From NCBI RefSeq assembly GCF_001741865.1, contig NZ_CP017148.1, positions 275,756 to 339,755 of the forward strand: a stretch of DNA of 64,000 nt. The letters run 5' to 3'. Within the stretch, counting starts at the first letter, position 1, and every line of letters starts with the position of its first letter. Origin of the DNA: Bosea vaviloviae. GTDB lineage: Bacteria > Pseudomonadota > Alphaproteobacteria > Rhizobiales > Beijerinckiaceae. This document shows positions 42,092-50,325 of this stretch, in pieces. The notes under the pieces are model-generated. The model ran no database searches and was not told where the DNA came from. It worked only from the letters and a program-made list of their open reading frames with translations. Made by a program: the position numbers and the translations under genes.

Positions 42092-42757
42092 ATGTCCATG
42101 AGCCTGCTCGACATCTGGCTGGGCATTCTGCAGGGGCTTGGCACGACGGCGGCCGTCACCGCCTATGGTCTTGTCTTTGCTGTTCCCTTTGCGCTTGTGT
42201 TCGGCGTCGCCCAATATCTCACGCACGGTGTCGCTCGTCTGCTGGTGACAGGCGTCATCGAGTTCTGGCGCAGCTCCTCCGTCATCATCCTGCTCTTTGT
42301 CTTCTACTACGCGCTACCTGTTGTCGGGGTGACCTTGTCGGCCCTCACCGTGAGCGCCATGGTTCTCGGTCTGAATGCCGGCGGATATGCCAGTCAGGCG
42401 GTGCGGGCCGGTCTTCAGGCCATTCCGACCGGCCAAAAGGAAGCAGGTGCGGCCCTCGGTTTGTCGCGCCCGGCGATCCTCCTCTTGATCGAGCTGCCAC
42501 AGGCGCTGGTCGCGATGGGTCCGACCTTCGTCAACACCCTCATCCAGTTGGTGAAGGCGACAGCGCTGGTGTCGCTCGTGACGCTGACCGACATGACTTT
42601 CCGCGCCAAGGAAATCGCGCAGGTCGAATACAATCCCGTCGCGATCTACACTGCGCTGCTCCTCGCCTTCTTTGTCGTTTGTTACCCGATCGCCCTGGCC
42701 GGACGCTGGCTGGAGGCGCGTGTCGCCGCACCTGGGAGCCGCTCCGGTGGGATTTGA
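42092..42757 (+). CDS. ABC-transporter permease (EhuC-like)
   Basis: A 221-residue HisM-type permease with about five membrane helices. It contains the conserved cytoplasmic EAA loop (GLQAIPTGQKEAGAALGLSRPAILLLIELPQAL) that contacts the ATPase. The ATG at 42092 is 2 bp after the substrate-binding gene, and the stop overlaps the second permease by 11 bases. Confidence 0.85.
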   Translation: MSMSLLDIWLGILQGLGTTAAVTAYGLVFAVPFALVFGVAQYLTHGVARLLVTGVIEFWRSSSVIILLFVFYYALPVVGVTLSALTVSAMVLGLNAGGYASQAVRAGLQAIPTGQKEAGAALGLSRPAILLLIELPQALVAMGPTFVNTLIQLVKATALVSLVTLTDMTFRAKEIAQVEYNPVAIYTALLLAFFVVCYPIALAGRWLEARVAAPGSRSGGI

Positions 42758-43406
42758 TCTGGCCTTCGCCTTGTCCAGCGTGCCGACAATTCTGGGCGCG
42801 ATCGGCACGACCCTATGCGTGGCGCTCGTCAGCTGTATCGGTGCTGCCGCAATCGGTTTTCTTTTCGAGATGGTGCGACGCGTCGGTGGCGTCGTCGGCC
42901 TCACGACCGGTTTCGTGATCGACTTCATCCGGTCGACACCCGTGCTGGCCTGGCTCTATTTTCTCTACTTCGCCCTGCCATTCTACGGCATTCGCCTCGG
43001 CTCGATGACGGTCGGCGTCATGGGGCTCAGCCTTTATTACAGCGGCTATCTGGCCGAGGTTTTCAAGGCGGGGATTGATGCCATTCCGAAGGGCCAGTCG
43101 GAGGCGGCCCGGGCGCTGTCCCTCAGTCGGCGCGATGCTGTCATCTACGTGATCGCGCCACAGATGTTGCGCAACATCGTGGCCCCGCTCGGCAACTATT
43201 TCGTCTCAATCCTCAAGGCAACGCCTTATCTGGCAGTGCTGGCGGTTCCCGAAATGCTGGGACGCGCCTTCGATATTGCCTCAGAAACCTATCGCTACAC
43301 CGAGCCGCTGGTCGTGGCAGGCGTCATCTTCCTGGTGCTCGCATTGGTCATCTCCCACGGCGTCAAGCGTCTGGAACGGCGTCTACTTGCAGTCGGCACA
43401 CGATAA
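42747..43406 (+). CDS. ABC-transporter permease (EhuD-like)
   Basis: A 219-residue second permease, paralogous to 42092-42757, starting at GTG 42747 (VGFDLAFALSSVPTILGAIGTTLCV). The EAA loop reads GIDAIPKGQSEAARALSLSRRDAVIYVIAPQMLRN. The start is chosen to keep the size usual for EhuD. It overlaps the first permease and precedes the ATP-binding subunit by 22 bp. Confidence 0.85.
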   Translation: MGFDLAFALSSVPTILGAIGTTLCVALVSCIGAAAIGFLFEMVRRVGGVVGLTTGFVIDFIRSTPVLAWLYFLYFALPFYGIRLGSMTVGVMGLSLYYSGYLAEVFKAGIDAIPKGQSEAARALSLSRRDAVIYVIAPQMLRNIVAPLGNYFVSILKATPYLAVLAVPEMLGRAFDIASETYRYTEPLVVAGVIFLVLALVISHGVKRLERRLLAVGTR

Positions 43407-43428
43407 CTCACCGAAAGTCAGGCGGAGC

Positions 43429-44178
43429 ATGAGCACACAATTGGATGCTATCGTCGACATCCGGGGCCTCAACAAATGGTTCGGCGCGCTGCATGTGCTG
43501 AACGACATTGACCTTACGGTCGACAGCGGCGCGCGCGTCGTGGTGTGCGGGCCGTCGGGGTCAGGCAAATCGACCCTCATCCGCTGCATCAACGGGCTGG
43601 GAAGCTATCAGAAAGGCACGCTGCGTCTCGCGGGCACGACACTTGGCGTCAATGCCAGGGAAACGGCCGCGGCGCGGCGCCAGACCGGCATGGTATTCCA
43701 GAGCTTCAACCTGTTTCCACACCTGACGGTGCTGTCGAACTGCACACTGGCGCTGCGGCGCGTTGCCGGCCGGAGCCGCGGCGAGGCGGAAGACATCGCC
43801 ATGGCTCATCTGGCAAAGGTCAGAATACCAGAGAAGGCCATGTCCTACCCCGGCCAGCTCTCCGGGGGGCAGCAACAGCGCGTCGCGATTGCCCGCGCAC
43901 TCTGCCTCAACCCCCGCATCATGCTTTTTGACGAACCGACCTCGGCGCTCGATCCGGAGATGATCAAGGAGGTGCTCGACGTCATGACCGCGCTGGCCGG
44001 TGACGGCATGACGATGATCTGCGTCACCCACGAGATGGGCTTCGCCCGCGAAGTCGCCGATCAGGTCGTCTTTATGGACCAAGGATGCATCATCGATCGC
44101 GCGTCTGCGCGCGATTTTTTCGGCACGTCCGGGCACCCCCGCTCACGCCTTTTCCTGGAAACGATCCTAAAGCACTGA
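43429..44178 (+). CDS. ABC-transporter ATP-binding protein (EhuA/GlnQ-like)
   Basis: A 249-residue ATPase. Walker A is GPSGSGKST, the Q-loop is in MVFQSFNLFPH, the signature is LSGGQQQR and Walker B is IMLFDEPTSALDPE. The H-loop is in VTHEMGFAREV. It energises import with the two preceding permeases. The ATG at 43429 has GGCGGAG upstream. Confidence 0.9.
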   Translation: MSTQLDAIVDIRGLNKWFGALHVLNDIDLTVDSGARVVVCGPSGSGKSTLIRCINGLGSYQKGTLRLAGTTLGVNARETAAARRQTGMVFQSFNLFPHLTVLSNCTLALRRVAGRSRGEAEDIAMAHLAKVRIPEKAMSYPGQLSGGQQQRVAIARALCLNPRIMLFDEPTSALDPEMIKEVLDVMTALAGDGMTMICVTHEMGFAREVADQVVFMDQGCIIDRASARDFFGTSGHPRSRLFLETILKH

Positions 44179-44188
44179 GAGAACGTCG

Positions 44189-45202
44189 ATGACGGTTTAC
44201 ACGCAGGTCTGGACGCCGCTCGACTTCGAGGCTGATGGGAAGCAATGCGACTGGCTGCGCGTGCCGCATTCGACGGACTTGTCGGGATATGGCGTGGTGC
44301 CGATCCCCATCGTGTGCATCCGGAACGGGGCGGGTCCCACGGCCCTGCTCATGGCTGGCAGTCATGGCGACGAATATGAAGGGCAGGTCGCGCTTGCCGC
44401 GCTGGCGCGCCAAATTGATCCGGCCGATGTAAAAGGCCGGATCATCATCCTGCCCGCGCTCAATGCCCCCGCGGTCGAGGCCGGCCGGCGCGTCTCGCCG
44501 CTGGACGCAGGCAACCTCAACCGGTCCTTTCCAGGGGATCCCCTTGGCGGTCCAACGACTATGATCGCGCATTACGTCGGCACCGTGCTCCTCGCCATGG
44601 CGGACCTTGCCATCGACCTTCACGCCGGCGGACGCTCTTGTGACTATGTGCCATGCGCCCTGATCAGAAGCGGGGGAAGCGAGAAGGAGCAACGGGAGCT
44701 TGCCGACCTCGCGGTCTCGTTCGGCGCTCCGATCACCTCCATCAGTGACGGCTCCGGCGGCGGCGGCAGGACCACATTCTCGGCGGTCGGACAGAAGGTC
44801 GGGGTGCCGGTGCTTACCGCCGAACTTGGCGGCGCCGCCGCCCTGTCGCGGGAAGGCCTGGCGATCGCGGAGCAAGGGCTGCGACGCGTCCTGCAACGCT
44901 ATGGCCTGTTGTCAGGCACCACCGTCGATTCCTCGTCGCCAACGCGCTTCATGCGGGTTCGGGGCAGGGGGGCTTTTGTCTACGCCATGCGCAAGGGGCT
45001 ATTTGAGCCGGCAGCGGAACTTGGCGCTGTCGTCCAGGCTGGCCAGCATGCCGGTGTCATCCATGCCATCGATCGGCCCTGGCAGGCGCCGGAGCCGGTC
45101 TCGTTCACCGAGAGCGGGATGGTTGCCTGTCGGCGTGTACCGATGCTGACCGAGCCCGGCGATTGCCTTTACAAGCTCCTCGTCGACGTCGATCCCGGCT
45201 GA
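44189..45202 (+). CDS. DoeB-like M14-family deacylase
   Basis: A 337-residue protein of the succinylglutamate-desuccinylase/aspartoacylase group. The zinc site is visible as SHGDEYEG (His and Glu) and the later DLHAGG His, with the family block GNLNRSFPGDP. Its closest functional relatives (DoeB) remove the acetyl group from N-alpha-acetyl-diaminobutyrate in ectoine breakdown, and this fits the ectoine-like transporter just upstream. The exact substrate is inferred. It converges with the GNAT gene, overlapping by 34 bases. Confidence 0.7.
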   Translation: MTVYTQVWTPLDFEADGKQCDWLRVPHSTDLSGYGVVPIPIVCIRNGAGPTALLMAGSHGDEYEGQVALAALARQIDPADVKGRIIILPALNAPAVEAGRRVSPLDAGNLNRSFPGDPLGGPTTMIAHYVGTVLLAMADLAIDLHAGGRSCDYVPCALIRSGGSEKEQRELADLAVSFGAPITSISDGSGGGGRTTFSAVGQKVGVPVLTAELGGAAALSREGLAIAEQGLRRVLQRYGLLSGTTVDSSSPTRFMRVRGRGAFVYAMRKGLFEPAAELGAVVQAGQHAGVIHAIDRPWQAPEPVSFTESGMVACRRVPMLTEPGDCLYKLLVDVDPG

Positions 45203-45693
45203 TCGCTGCAAAGGCGCTCGATCGGAGCGATCATGATCCGCTGGCGACCGATCCGCCCTTCGACGACCCGTCCCGTTGGCGTCAATCCACAGGCCACGTT
45301 CAAGTTGAAGGCGGCGAGATTGGCGACGTTCACACTCGACATGACATGTGTGACGGCCGGCCGTTCCCGTGCGATCCATTGTGCGGCGAGGCGAATTGCC
45401 GCCTTGCCATAACCGCGACCCTGGAGGCGCGTGTCGATCCGCAGATTGTTCAGGGTCATGCAGCCTTTATCCGCCCAGACGGGCAGAGCGGCTTCTTCCC
45501 GCGCGACGATGAAACCCACGATTCTGTCGCCATCAAAAAGCACAAAAGGAATCTGGCGTGGCGGCGATGCTCGCAACTGATTGAAGACGTCGCCGATCGG
45601 CCCGCCGGAATAGGATTCCTTGTCGGGATCGACGGCGATGCCGGCGACGACAGCCTCATCGTCAAGACCGAGCAAATGCAACGAGACTGCCAT
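45169..45693 (-). CDS. GNAT-family N-acetyltransferase
   Basis: A 174-residue acetyltransferase with the acetyl-CoA motif LRIDTRLQGRGYGKAAI (the R-x2-G-x-G/A pattern). FVLFDGDRIVGFIVAREEA is the usual core strand pair. The gene faces the deacylase gene and overlaps its end. The acceptor is unknown, and an amino group on a diamino acid or an antibiotic is possible. It is one of two acyl-group-related genes in this metabolic region. Confidence 0.75.
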   Translation of the reverse strand: MAVSLHLLGLDDEAVVAGIAVDPDKESYSGGPIGDVFNQLRASPPRQIPFVLFDGDRIVGFIVAREEAALPVWADKGCMTLNNLRIDTRLQGRGYGKAAIRLAAQWIARERPAVTHVMSSVNVANLAAFNLNVACGLTPTGRVVEGRIGRQRIMIAPIERLCSDQPGSTSTRSL

Positions 45694-45943
45694 TTGATCC
45701 CCTCCGGACCGTCAAAACCGTGGTCAGCTTTGCACGCATCCTTCCAGCTCAGAGTAACGGAATTCCTGGATTGACTTCCGATGCTGCCGATGGGGCGCGC
45801 AAAGCCTATCCGGCCGACGAGACTGGGCGTATAGCGTCATGGCGACGGAAGTCTTGATCCCCGGAATTGATCACCTGGCCGCGCGAGTGGCTCGGCGCCG
45901 CAGCGGCAGCACGGCCGGAGAGGCGCGAAGTGATCGCGAACAA

Positions 45944-46567
45944 TCAGCCCGGCGTCGCGGTGTCGGCTAATATCGGCTCTCTGATGCCATAGGCACGTCG
46001 CGTGCTTGAGATCGCTTCCGGCGTGACATCAATCAACAGCGCTATGATGTCGCCGTCTTCGTGCTGCAAGACATCTCCCAGTTCAACAATGCTCCACCCA
46101 AGGGTTCGCAGGCGCTTCGGCCAGAACGATTCACACACGACGCTAATCTGGCGAATGCCAAGCTTGCGGGCGACCTCCAACACGCCGCACAGGACCACGC
46201 CAGCAATCGGAGATGATCCGCCACGGCTGCGCAGGGCAGGGCTGATAAAGAAACGGGTCCATTCGAATATGTCTTGCGCCCGCGGCGGCCCGGCCGGTGC
46301 CAGCTCAGGAAACACATTACTGAGCAGGTGAGGCTGCGACGTTGGCACCAGGCGCGAGCCGCCGACGATCTTGCCGATGCTATCAAGCGCAAACACGTAT
46401 ACGGCATGTTCCGTATCGAACGCATCCATCTCGATACTGATAGGTCGCGCTATCGCGCGCCAGCGCCGCCGTTTAACGTAGATATCATAGCGAATACGGA
46501 AGTATCTCTCCAATACGAGTCTGTACTGTCTTCTATTCGACCATGTGACAACCTGGATTTGTATCAT
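45944..46567 (-). CDS. Second LuxI-family acyl-homoserine-lactone synthase
   Basis: A 207-residue autoinducer synthase. Conserved positions include R/F in FRIRYDIYVK, W in RRRWRA, D in EMDAFDTEHAVYVFALD, R in GGSRLVP and E in DIFEWTRFF. The ATG at 46567 has GGAG 7 bp upstream, and the upstream TTG is less likely. It differs strongly from the luxI at 21413, so it probably makes a different signal. A 12-bp perfect palindrome lies 51 bp upstream of its start. Confidence 0.85.
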   Translation of the reverse strand: MIQIQVVTWSNRRQYRLVLERYFRIRYDIYVKRRRWRAIARPISIEMDAFDTEHAVYVFALDSIGKIVGGSRLVPTSQPHLLSNVFPELAPAGPPRAQDIFEWTRFFISPALRSRGGSSPIAGVVLCGVLEVARKLGIRQISVVCESFWPKRLRTLGWSIVELGDVLQHEDGDIIALLIDVTPEAISSTRRAYGIREPILADTATPG

Positions 46568-46614
46568 GACCCGCTCCAATTGATGGAGTGAAGGCCGCCG
46601 CTACCGAAAACCGT

Positions 46615-46632
46615 ATGCCGGAATTCCGGTAT
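46615..46632. promoter_or_regulatory. lux-box-like palindrome upstream of the second luxI
   Basis: An 18-bp inverted repeat, with 16 of 18 bases symmetric, is built on a perfect CCGGAATTCCGG core (46618-46629) flanked by ATG and TAT. It lies between luxR (stop at 46635) and luxI, where a LuxR activator would bind. The half-site ATGCCGG also occurs in the palindrome at 51328-51346. Confidence 0.55.
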
Positions 46633-46634
46633 TG

Positions 46635-47360
46635 CTAAATCTGAATTTCGTGCCTGCGCAGCGCTTTCACAATGGCGTGGGCGACATTGATGGCATCGAG
46701 CTTATCACGGATGTTGCGATGATGGCTCTCGACGGTGTTTGTCGTTACGCCGAGGATGCTGGAGATGTCATCGGTCGACTTACCCTGAGCGCTCCACTGC
46801 AGCAGCTCCCGCTCGCGTGACGTCAAGGGCGTTTTGATCTCCTCGCGTTCGGCTCGGAAGCCGCTCAGCTTGTGAAACGTATGGACACAGAGCGTTTCGA
46901 TCAAAGGCAGCGCTCCTGGTGGGATCTCGATACGATCACTTGCAGCCGTCACCACCGCCGGGCCGGCAAGCGGTACGTGGACAGGCGCGCAGAGTCCGTC
47001 CTTCATGCCGAATTCTGCCGCCTCGTCCATAACCAGACGACCACGAACCGTCATACGATCCGCTGGCAGTTGATGCCACAGGAAGGGCTTCGCCGTAAGG
47101 CGGCTGTGCGCGGCGCATGGATCGTGAGGGAAGTGGCCTTGCGACTTGTAGCGCATGAACCATTCGCGCGGCCACCCATCGTACAGGATCGCGCGATGCC
47201 ATTCGCTGTCGTGCGGGATCGGCAGTCCGGAGATGAGAAAGCTACGGAGGCCGTAGTTTCCGATCGAAGTTCGAAATATCTTGAGAACGTCGTCAGTCGA
47301 TTGTGCTGAATCGATCTCAGAAATTTCCGCCAAAAGTTCCAGAACCGCCGCGTTGTTCAT
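46635..47360 (-). CDS. Second LuxR-family quorum-sensing regulator
   Basis: A 241-residue LuxR-type regulator starting at ATG 47360 after AGGTG. The pocket residues W67/Y71 lie in REWFMRYKSQGHFPHDP, D80-P81 follows and W95 is present. The C-terminal HTH is at about 175-240 (LTSRERELLQWSAQGKSTDDISSILGVTTNTVESHHRNIRDKL). It lies upstream of the second luxI on the same strand. It probably responds to that signal and regulates this metabolic region. Confidence 0.85.
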   Translation of the reverse strand: MNNAAVLELLAEISEIDSAQSTDDVLKIFRTSIGNYGLRSFLISGLPIPHDSEWHRAILYDGWPREWFMRYKSQGHFPHDPCAAHSRLTAKPFLWHQLPADRMTVRGRLVMDEAAEFGMKDGLCAPVHVPLAGPAVVTAASDRIEIPPGALPLIETLCVHTFHKLSGFRAEREEIKTPLTSRERELLQWSAQGKSTDDISSILGVTTNTVESHHRNIRDKLDAINVAHAIVKALRRHEIQI

Positions 47361-47493
47361 CTTTGCACCTCGCTGGACCTCGCAAAGTAGGCGTCGAAGG
47401 CGTCTTGTCTCGATCTTCAACTTTCAGGATTCGAATGGTCATAACAGGAGCCAGAGCCGGCGCTTTATTTGAAATTTTATTTTCTCTTAACGA

Positions 47494-47760
47494 CTAATCG
47501 TGGTCATCATCTGGCACTTGTTTCGCCGATCGGCGGCTGCGGCGTTCTGGAGTCCTCGCCGTTATCAGATCCTGGGGTGCGACGCCCAACGCGTTCGAAA
47601 GGACTTCTAAGGTGTCCAACGTAGCGTTGCGCCGCCCGGCTTCCACGCTGCTGATATAGGCCCGCGTGCGCCCCGAGACGAACGACAGCTGCTCCTGCGA
47701 GAGCTTTCTTTCTCTTCGAAGCCGCTGCACGTTCAGACCAAACACAGCGCGGAGTTTCAT
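47494..47760 (-). CDS. XRE-family regulator
   Basis: An 88-residue Cro/C1-type repressor. The HTH block VQRLRRERKLSQEQLSFVSGRTRAYISSVEAGRRNATLDTLEVLSNALG is followed by a basic and acidic tail. The ATG at 47760 is chosen because two operator-like sequences lie immediately upstream (47784-47808). The longer start at 47820 would translate through them. It is divergent from the threonine-synthase-like gene and upstream of luxR on the same strand. Confidence 0.8.
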   Translation of the reverse strand: MKLRAVFGLNVQRLRRERKLSQEQLSFVSGRTRAYISSVEAGRRNATLDTLEVLSNALGVAPQDLITARTPERRSRRSAKQVPDDDHD

Positions 47761-47783
47761 CCCGGCAAACGTGCGGCGATGCT

Positions 47784-47808
47784 CACTATGGTGCGACACA
47801 CTATAGTG
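47784..47808. promoter_or_regulatory. Two tandem 10-bp operator-like sites between divergent genes
   Basis: CACTATGGTG (47784-47793, one mismatch from a palindrome) and CACTATAGTG (47799-47808, a perfect palindrome) lie 15 bp apart centre to centre. They lie between the XRE gene and the threonine-synthase-like gene. The arrangement is typical of autoregulated XRE operators. Confidence 0.6.
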
Positions 47809-47886
47809 CACATTCTGCATTGACAGGGACGTAGTCGCCTGTTTGAACCAGTTGGCGACTGAACGATCCTGTACAGAGGAATTGGG

Positions 47887-49260
47887 ATGGCCGGCCAGCC
47901 TGTTAGCGCGCTCCCAGTAGTCGACGCAGCCCCGGCATCTAGCCATCGGGCAAAACGGGAGGACCAGTATCCCAAGGATCACGCAGCCTCTGGTGCTGCG
48001 AACGTCATCGGGCTCAGCTGCATCCGCTGCGGCGCTTCCTATCCGGCCAGCATCGAGATAGATTCCAGGGGCTGTCCGGCTTGTCGCGAAGCTGCGCCGG
48101 TCAATCTCAAGCCTGTCTACGCTTCGCCTGTTGATCCGCTCTCGATCGCCCCAAACGCGCCCCAGTCCATGTGGCGCTATGCCCATGCACTGCCATGCTC
48201 GCTGGAGAACGCCGTTTCGCTCGGGGAGGGGCAGACGCCTTTGATTGGAGCCGCACGGATCGGTCTTGCGTTGGGAGTCCCGAACCTCTTCATCAAAGAC
48301 GAGGGCCGAAACCCGACCTGGTCGCACAAGGACAGGTTCTCGACGGTTGCGGTGTCGGTGGCACGCGCTCAAGGGGCAAAGGTGGTGGCGACGGCCTCGT
48401 CCGGCAATGCCGGAGCCTCACTGGCCGCCTACGCCGCACGCGCGGGGCTGCAGTGTGTTGTCACTACGTTTGGCGGCTCGGCCAACGCAATGCTGGCGCA
48501 GATCAGGAAATACGGTGCAACCGTTCTGCCGCTCGCCGACAAGATGGATCGCTGGACCCTGCTTGCCGAAGCTGCGACACGCTATGGCTGGTTTATCGCA
48601 TCGCCCTATCACGCGCCCGTCGTTGGCAGCCACGCCCTCGGCATCGAGGGCTACAAGACCATTGCTTATGAAATCGTTGAGCAGTCCGGTGGCATCGCCC
48701 CCGACTGGTGTGTTTTGCCAGTCTGCTACGGCGACGCGCTGTTCGGTGTCTGGACGGGATTTCAGGAGCTGTTTGCGCAAGGCGCGATCTCGCGACTGCC
48801 CAGGATGGTGGCAGCCGAGGTGCATGGATCGCTGGCGCAGGCGCTCGCCACCGGTAGCGACAGGCTCGAAGAACGCAGCCTGGCATTCGAAAGCCTCGCC
48901 GTCTCGATCGGTGCGCCACGCAGCACCTATCAGGCCCTGAAAGCATTGCGTGAGTCCTCCGGCCACGCCGTCCCGGTGAACAATGACGGGCTCGTGGACA
49001 TGCAGGAGCGCCTCGCCCGCGATGAAGGTATTTTCGCCGAACTGGCGTCGGTCACACCACTACTTGCAATGGAGCGACTGCGCGAAGGAGGTGTCATAGC
49101 CCCCGATGATCATGTGGTGGCAGTTACCACCGCCAGCGGGTTGAAGGATCTGGATCGATCGGTCGGCCAACCTGGGGATGACACGATATTTCGATCGACG
49201 GACGATGCCTGGGATTGGCTTGGCCGCAATGCTGCCGCGCTGATGGCTTTGCAAAGGTAG
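47887..49260 (+). CDS. Threonine-synthase-like PLP enzyme with N-terminal Cys ribbon
   Basis: A 457-residue fold-type II PLP enzyme of the threonine synthase group. An N-terminal zinc-ribbon-like unit (C45-x2-C48 and C63-x2-C66) precedes the catalytic domain, with LGEGQTPLIG, the PLP Lys K148 in TWSHKDR, and the phosphate-binding SSGNAGAS loop near 171-178. All essential residues are kept. It could make threonine or an alternative from O-phosphohomoserine, or act on O-phosphothreonine made by the nearby kinase-like gene. It converges with the 49273 gene. Confidence 0.75.
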   Translation: MAGQPVSALPVVDAAPASSHRAKREDQYPKDHAASGAANVIGLSCIRCGASYPASIEIDSRGCPACREAAPVNLKPVYASPVDPLSIAPNAPQSMWRYAHALPCSLENAVSLGEGQTPLIGAARIGLALGVPNLFIKDEGRNPTWSHKDRFSTVAVSVARAQGAKVVATASSGNAGASLAAYAARAGLQCVVTTFGGSANAMLAQIRKYGATVLPLADKMDRWTLLAEAATRYGWFIASPYHAPVVGSHALGIEGYKTIAYEIVEQSGGIAPDWCVLPVCYGDALFGVWTGFQELFAQGAISRLPRMVAAEVHGSLAQALATGSDRLEERSLAFESLAVSIGAPRSTYQALKALRESSGHAVPVNNDGLVDMQERLARDEGIFAELASVTPLLAMERLREGGVIAPDDHVVAVTTASGLKDLDRSVGQPGDDTIFRSTDDAWDWLGRNAAALMALQR

Positions 49261-49272
49261 ACGGCCCAGGGA

Positions 49273-50325
49273 TTAGTGAGAGCGTCCTTCATTCTTGAAT
49301 TCGCCATGGACGATCTGGTCGAGGCTGCGTCTCGCCCACTTGAACCGCATCCAGTCAGCCTCGGACCCAGGCTCGATGATCGTGAGCTCGCGGGGCTCGG
49401 AAGGCGGCGAGCAAGGCCAGCCGGGTAACGAACCAAGCCAGGTGTCATCGAAGACCGTTTCCGCGTATCGGTGACCCTCGTCCGGCATGATGACCGCGAC
49501 CCGGGCTCCGGGCCGCGTGCTCGCAGCCCATCTGCCAACCAGGGCCGCGGCAGCGCTGGTCGGCCCCTGGAAGATGCCATGCTCACGCAGCAGGCGGCGG
49601 GCCTCACTGAATGCCGGATATGCCCCAACCCAGTGGACTTCATCGATGAGGTCATGCCTGAGATTGCCCGGCAAGATGCTGTTGCCGAGACCGCGCAACA
49701 ACCGCTTGCCGGCAGGTTGTCCAAAAAGGATACTTCGGTGAGTGTCTACCGCAATCACAATAAGATGCGGAAAGACCGTGCGCAGAAACGTTCCCGTCCC
49801 GCACAGGGAGCCGCCGCTCCCAACACAGCCGACAAGACAGTCGATCTCGCCGAGCGTCCGCACAAGTTGTTCGGCCAGCCTTGCATAGGCGAGCGCGTTT
49901 CCTGAATTGTCATATTGCCGTGGCCAGAAGCAGTTGGGGTCCTCGCGGCGAATGTGATCGAGTCGCTGCAGACGCTCCAGTTGATCGCCATTGCCAGCTT
50001 GGTCCTCCGTGACAATCATTTGCGCGCCTAAACCATCGAGCCGTGCCTGGTACTTCGCGTCTACAAGGCTCGAGGCGGAGACCAGTGTGAGCCTGTATCC
50101 GCGTGCTGCCGACAGCAGCGCAAGAGCCATGCCGAATGTTCCGGATGTCGTCTCGACGATGCGCATCCCGGCCTCGAGTGCGCCCTCGGCGACGGCGCGG
50201 TCCAGGATATAGCGCGCCGGCATGAGCTTCATCAGTGGGAAGGCTGCCGCGATCAGATTGGGAGCGAGCGCGGCCATGCGAGGCGTTTCGAGCGCGCGGA
50301 AATAGTCAGGGTCCAAGGCTACCAT
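49273..50325 (-). CDS. Cysteine-synthase-like PLP-fold protein with non-canonical lysine region
   Basis: A 350-residue fold-type II PLP-enzyme relative. The substrate-binding TTSGTFG loop at 59-65 and the glycine-rich GCVGSGGSLCG phosphate loop are clear. The usual P-x-G-S-x-K-D-R motif is not: the equivalent stretch reads MPARYILDR, with Leu41 where the Schiff-base Lys is expected. The nearest Lys is K33 (in PLMKLMPAR). Related proteins of this type exist, so K33 may be the cofactor lysine, but this is inferred. It overlaps the upstream kinase-like gene by 7 bases. Confidence 0.7.
   Translation of the reverse strand: MVALDPDYFRALETPRMAALAPNLIAAAFPLMKLMPARYILDRAVAEGALEAGMRIVETTSGTFGMALALLSAARGYRLTLVSASSLVDAKYQARLDGLGAQMIVTEDQAGNGDQLERLQRLDHIRREDPNCFWPRQYDNSGNALAYARLAEQLVRTLGEIDCLVGCVGSGGSLCGTGTFLRTVFPHLIVIAVDTHRSILFGQPAGKRLLRGLGNSILPGNLRHDLIDEVHWVGAYPAFSEARRLLREHGIFQGPTSAAAALVGRWAASTRPGARVAVIMPDEGHRYAETVFDDTWLGSLPGWPCSPPSEPRELTIIEPGSEADWMRFKWARRSLDQIVHGEFKNEGRSH

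Noticed and set aside
47821..48372. Upstream extension of the XRE gene at 47494
   Set aside because: It lies over the divergent threonine-synthase-like gene and has no domain. The operator-like sites also argue for the 47760 start.
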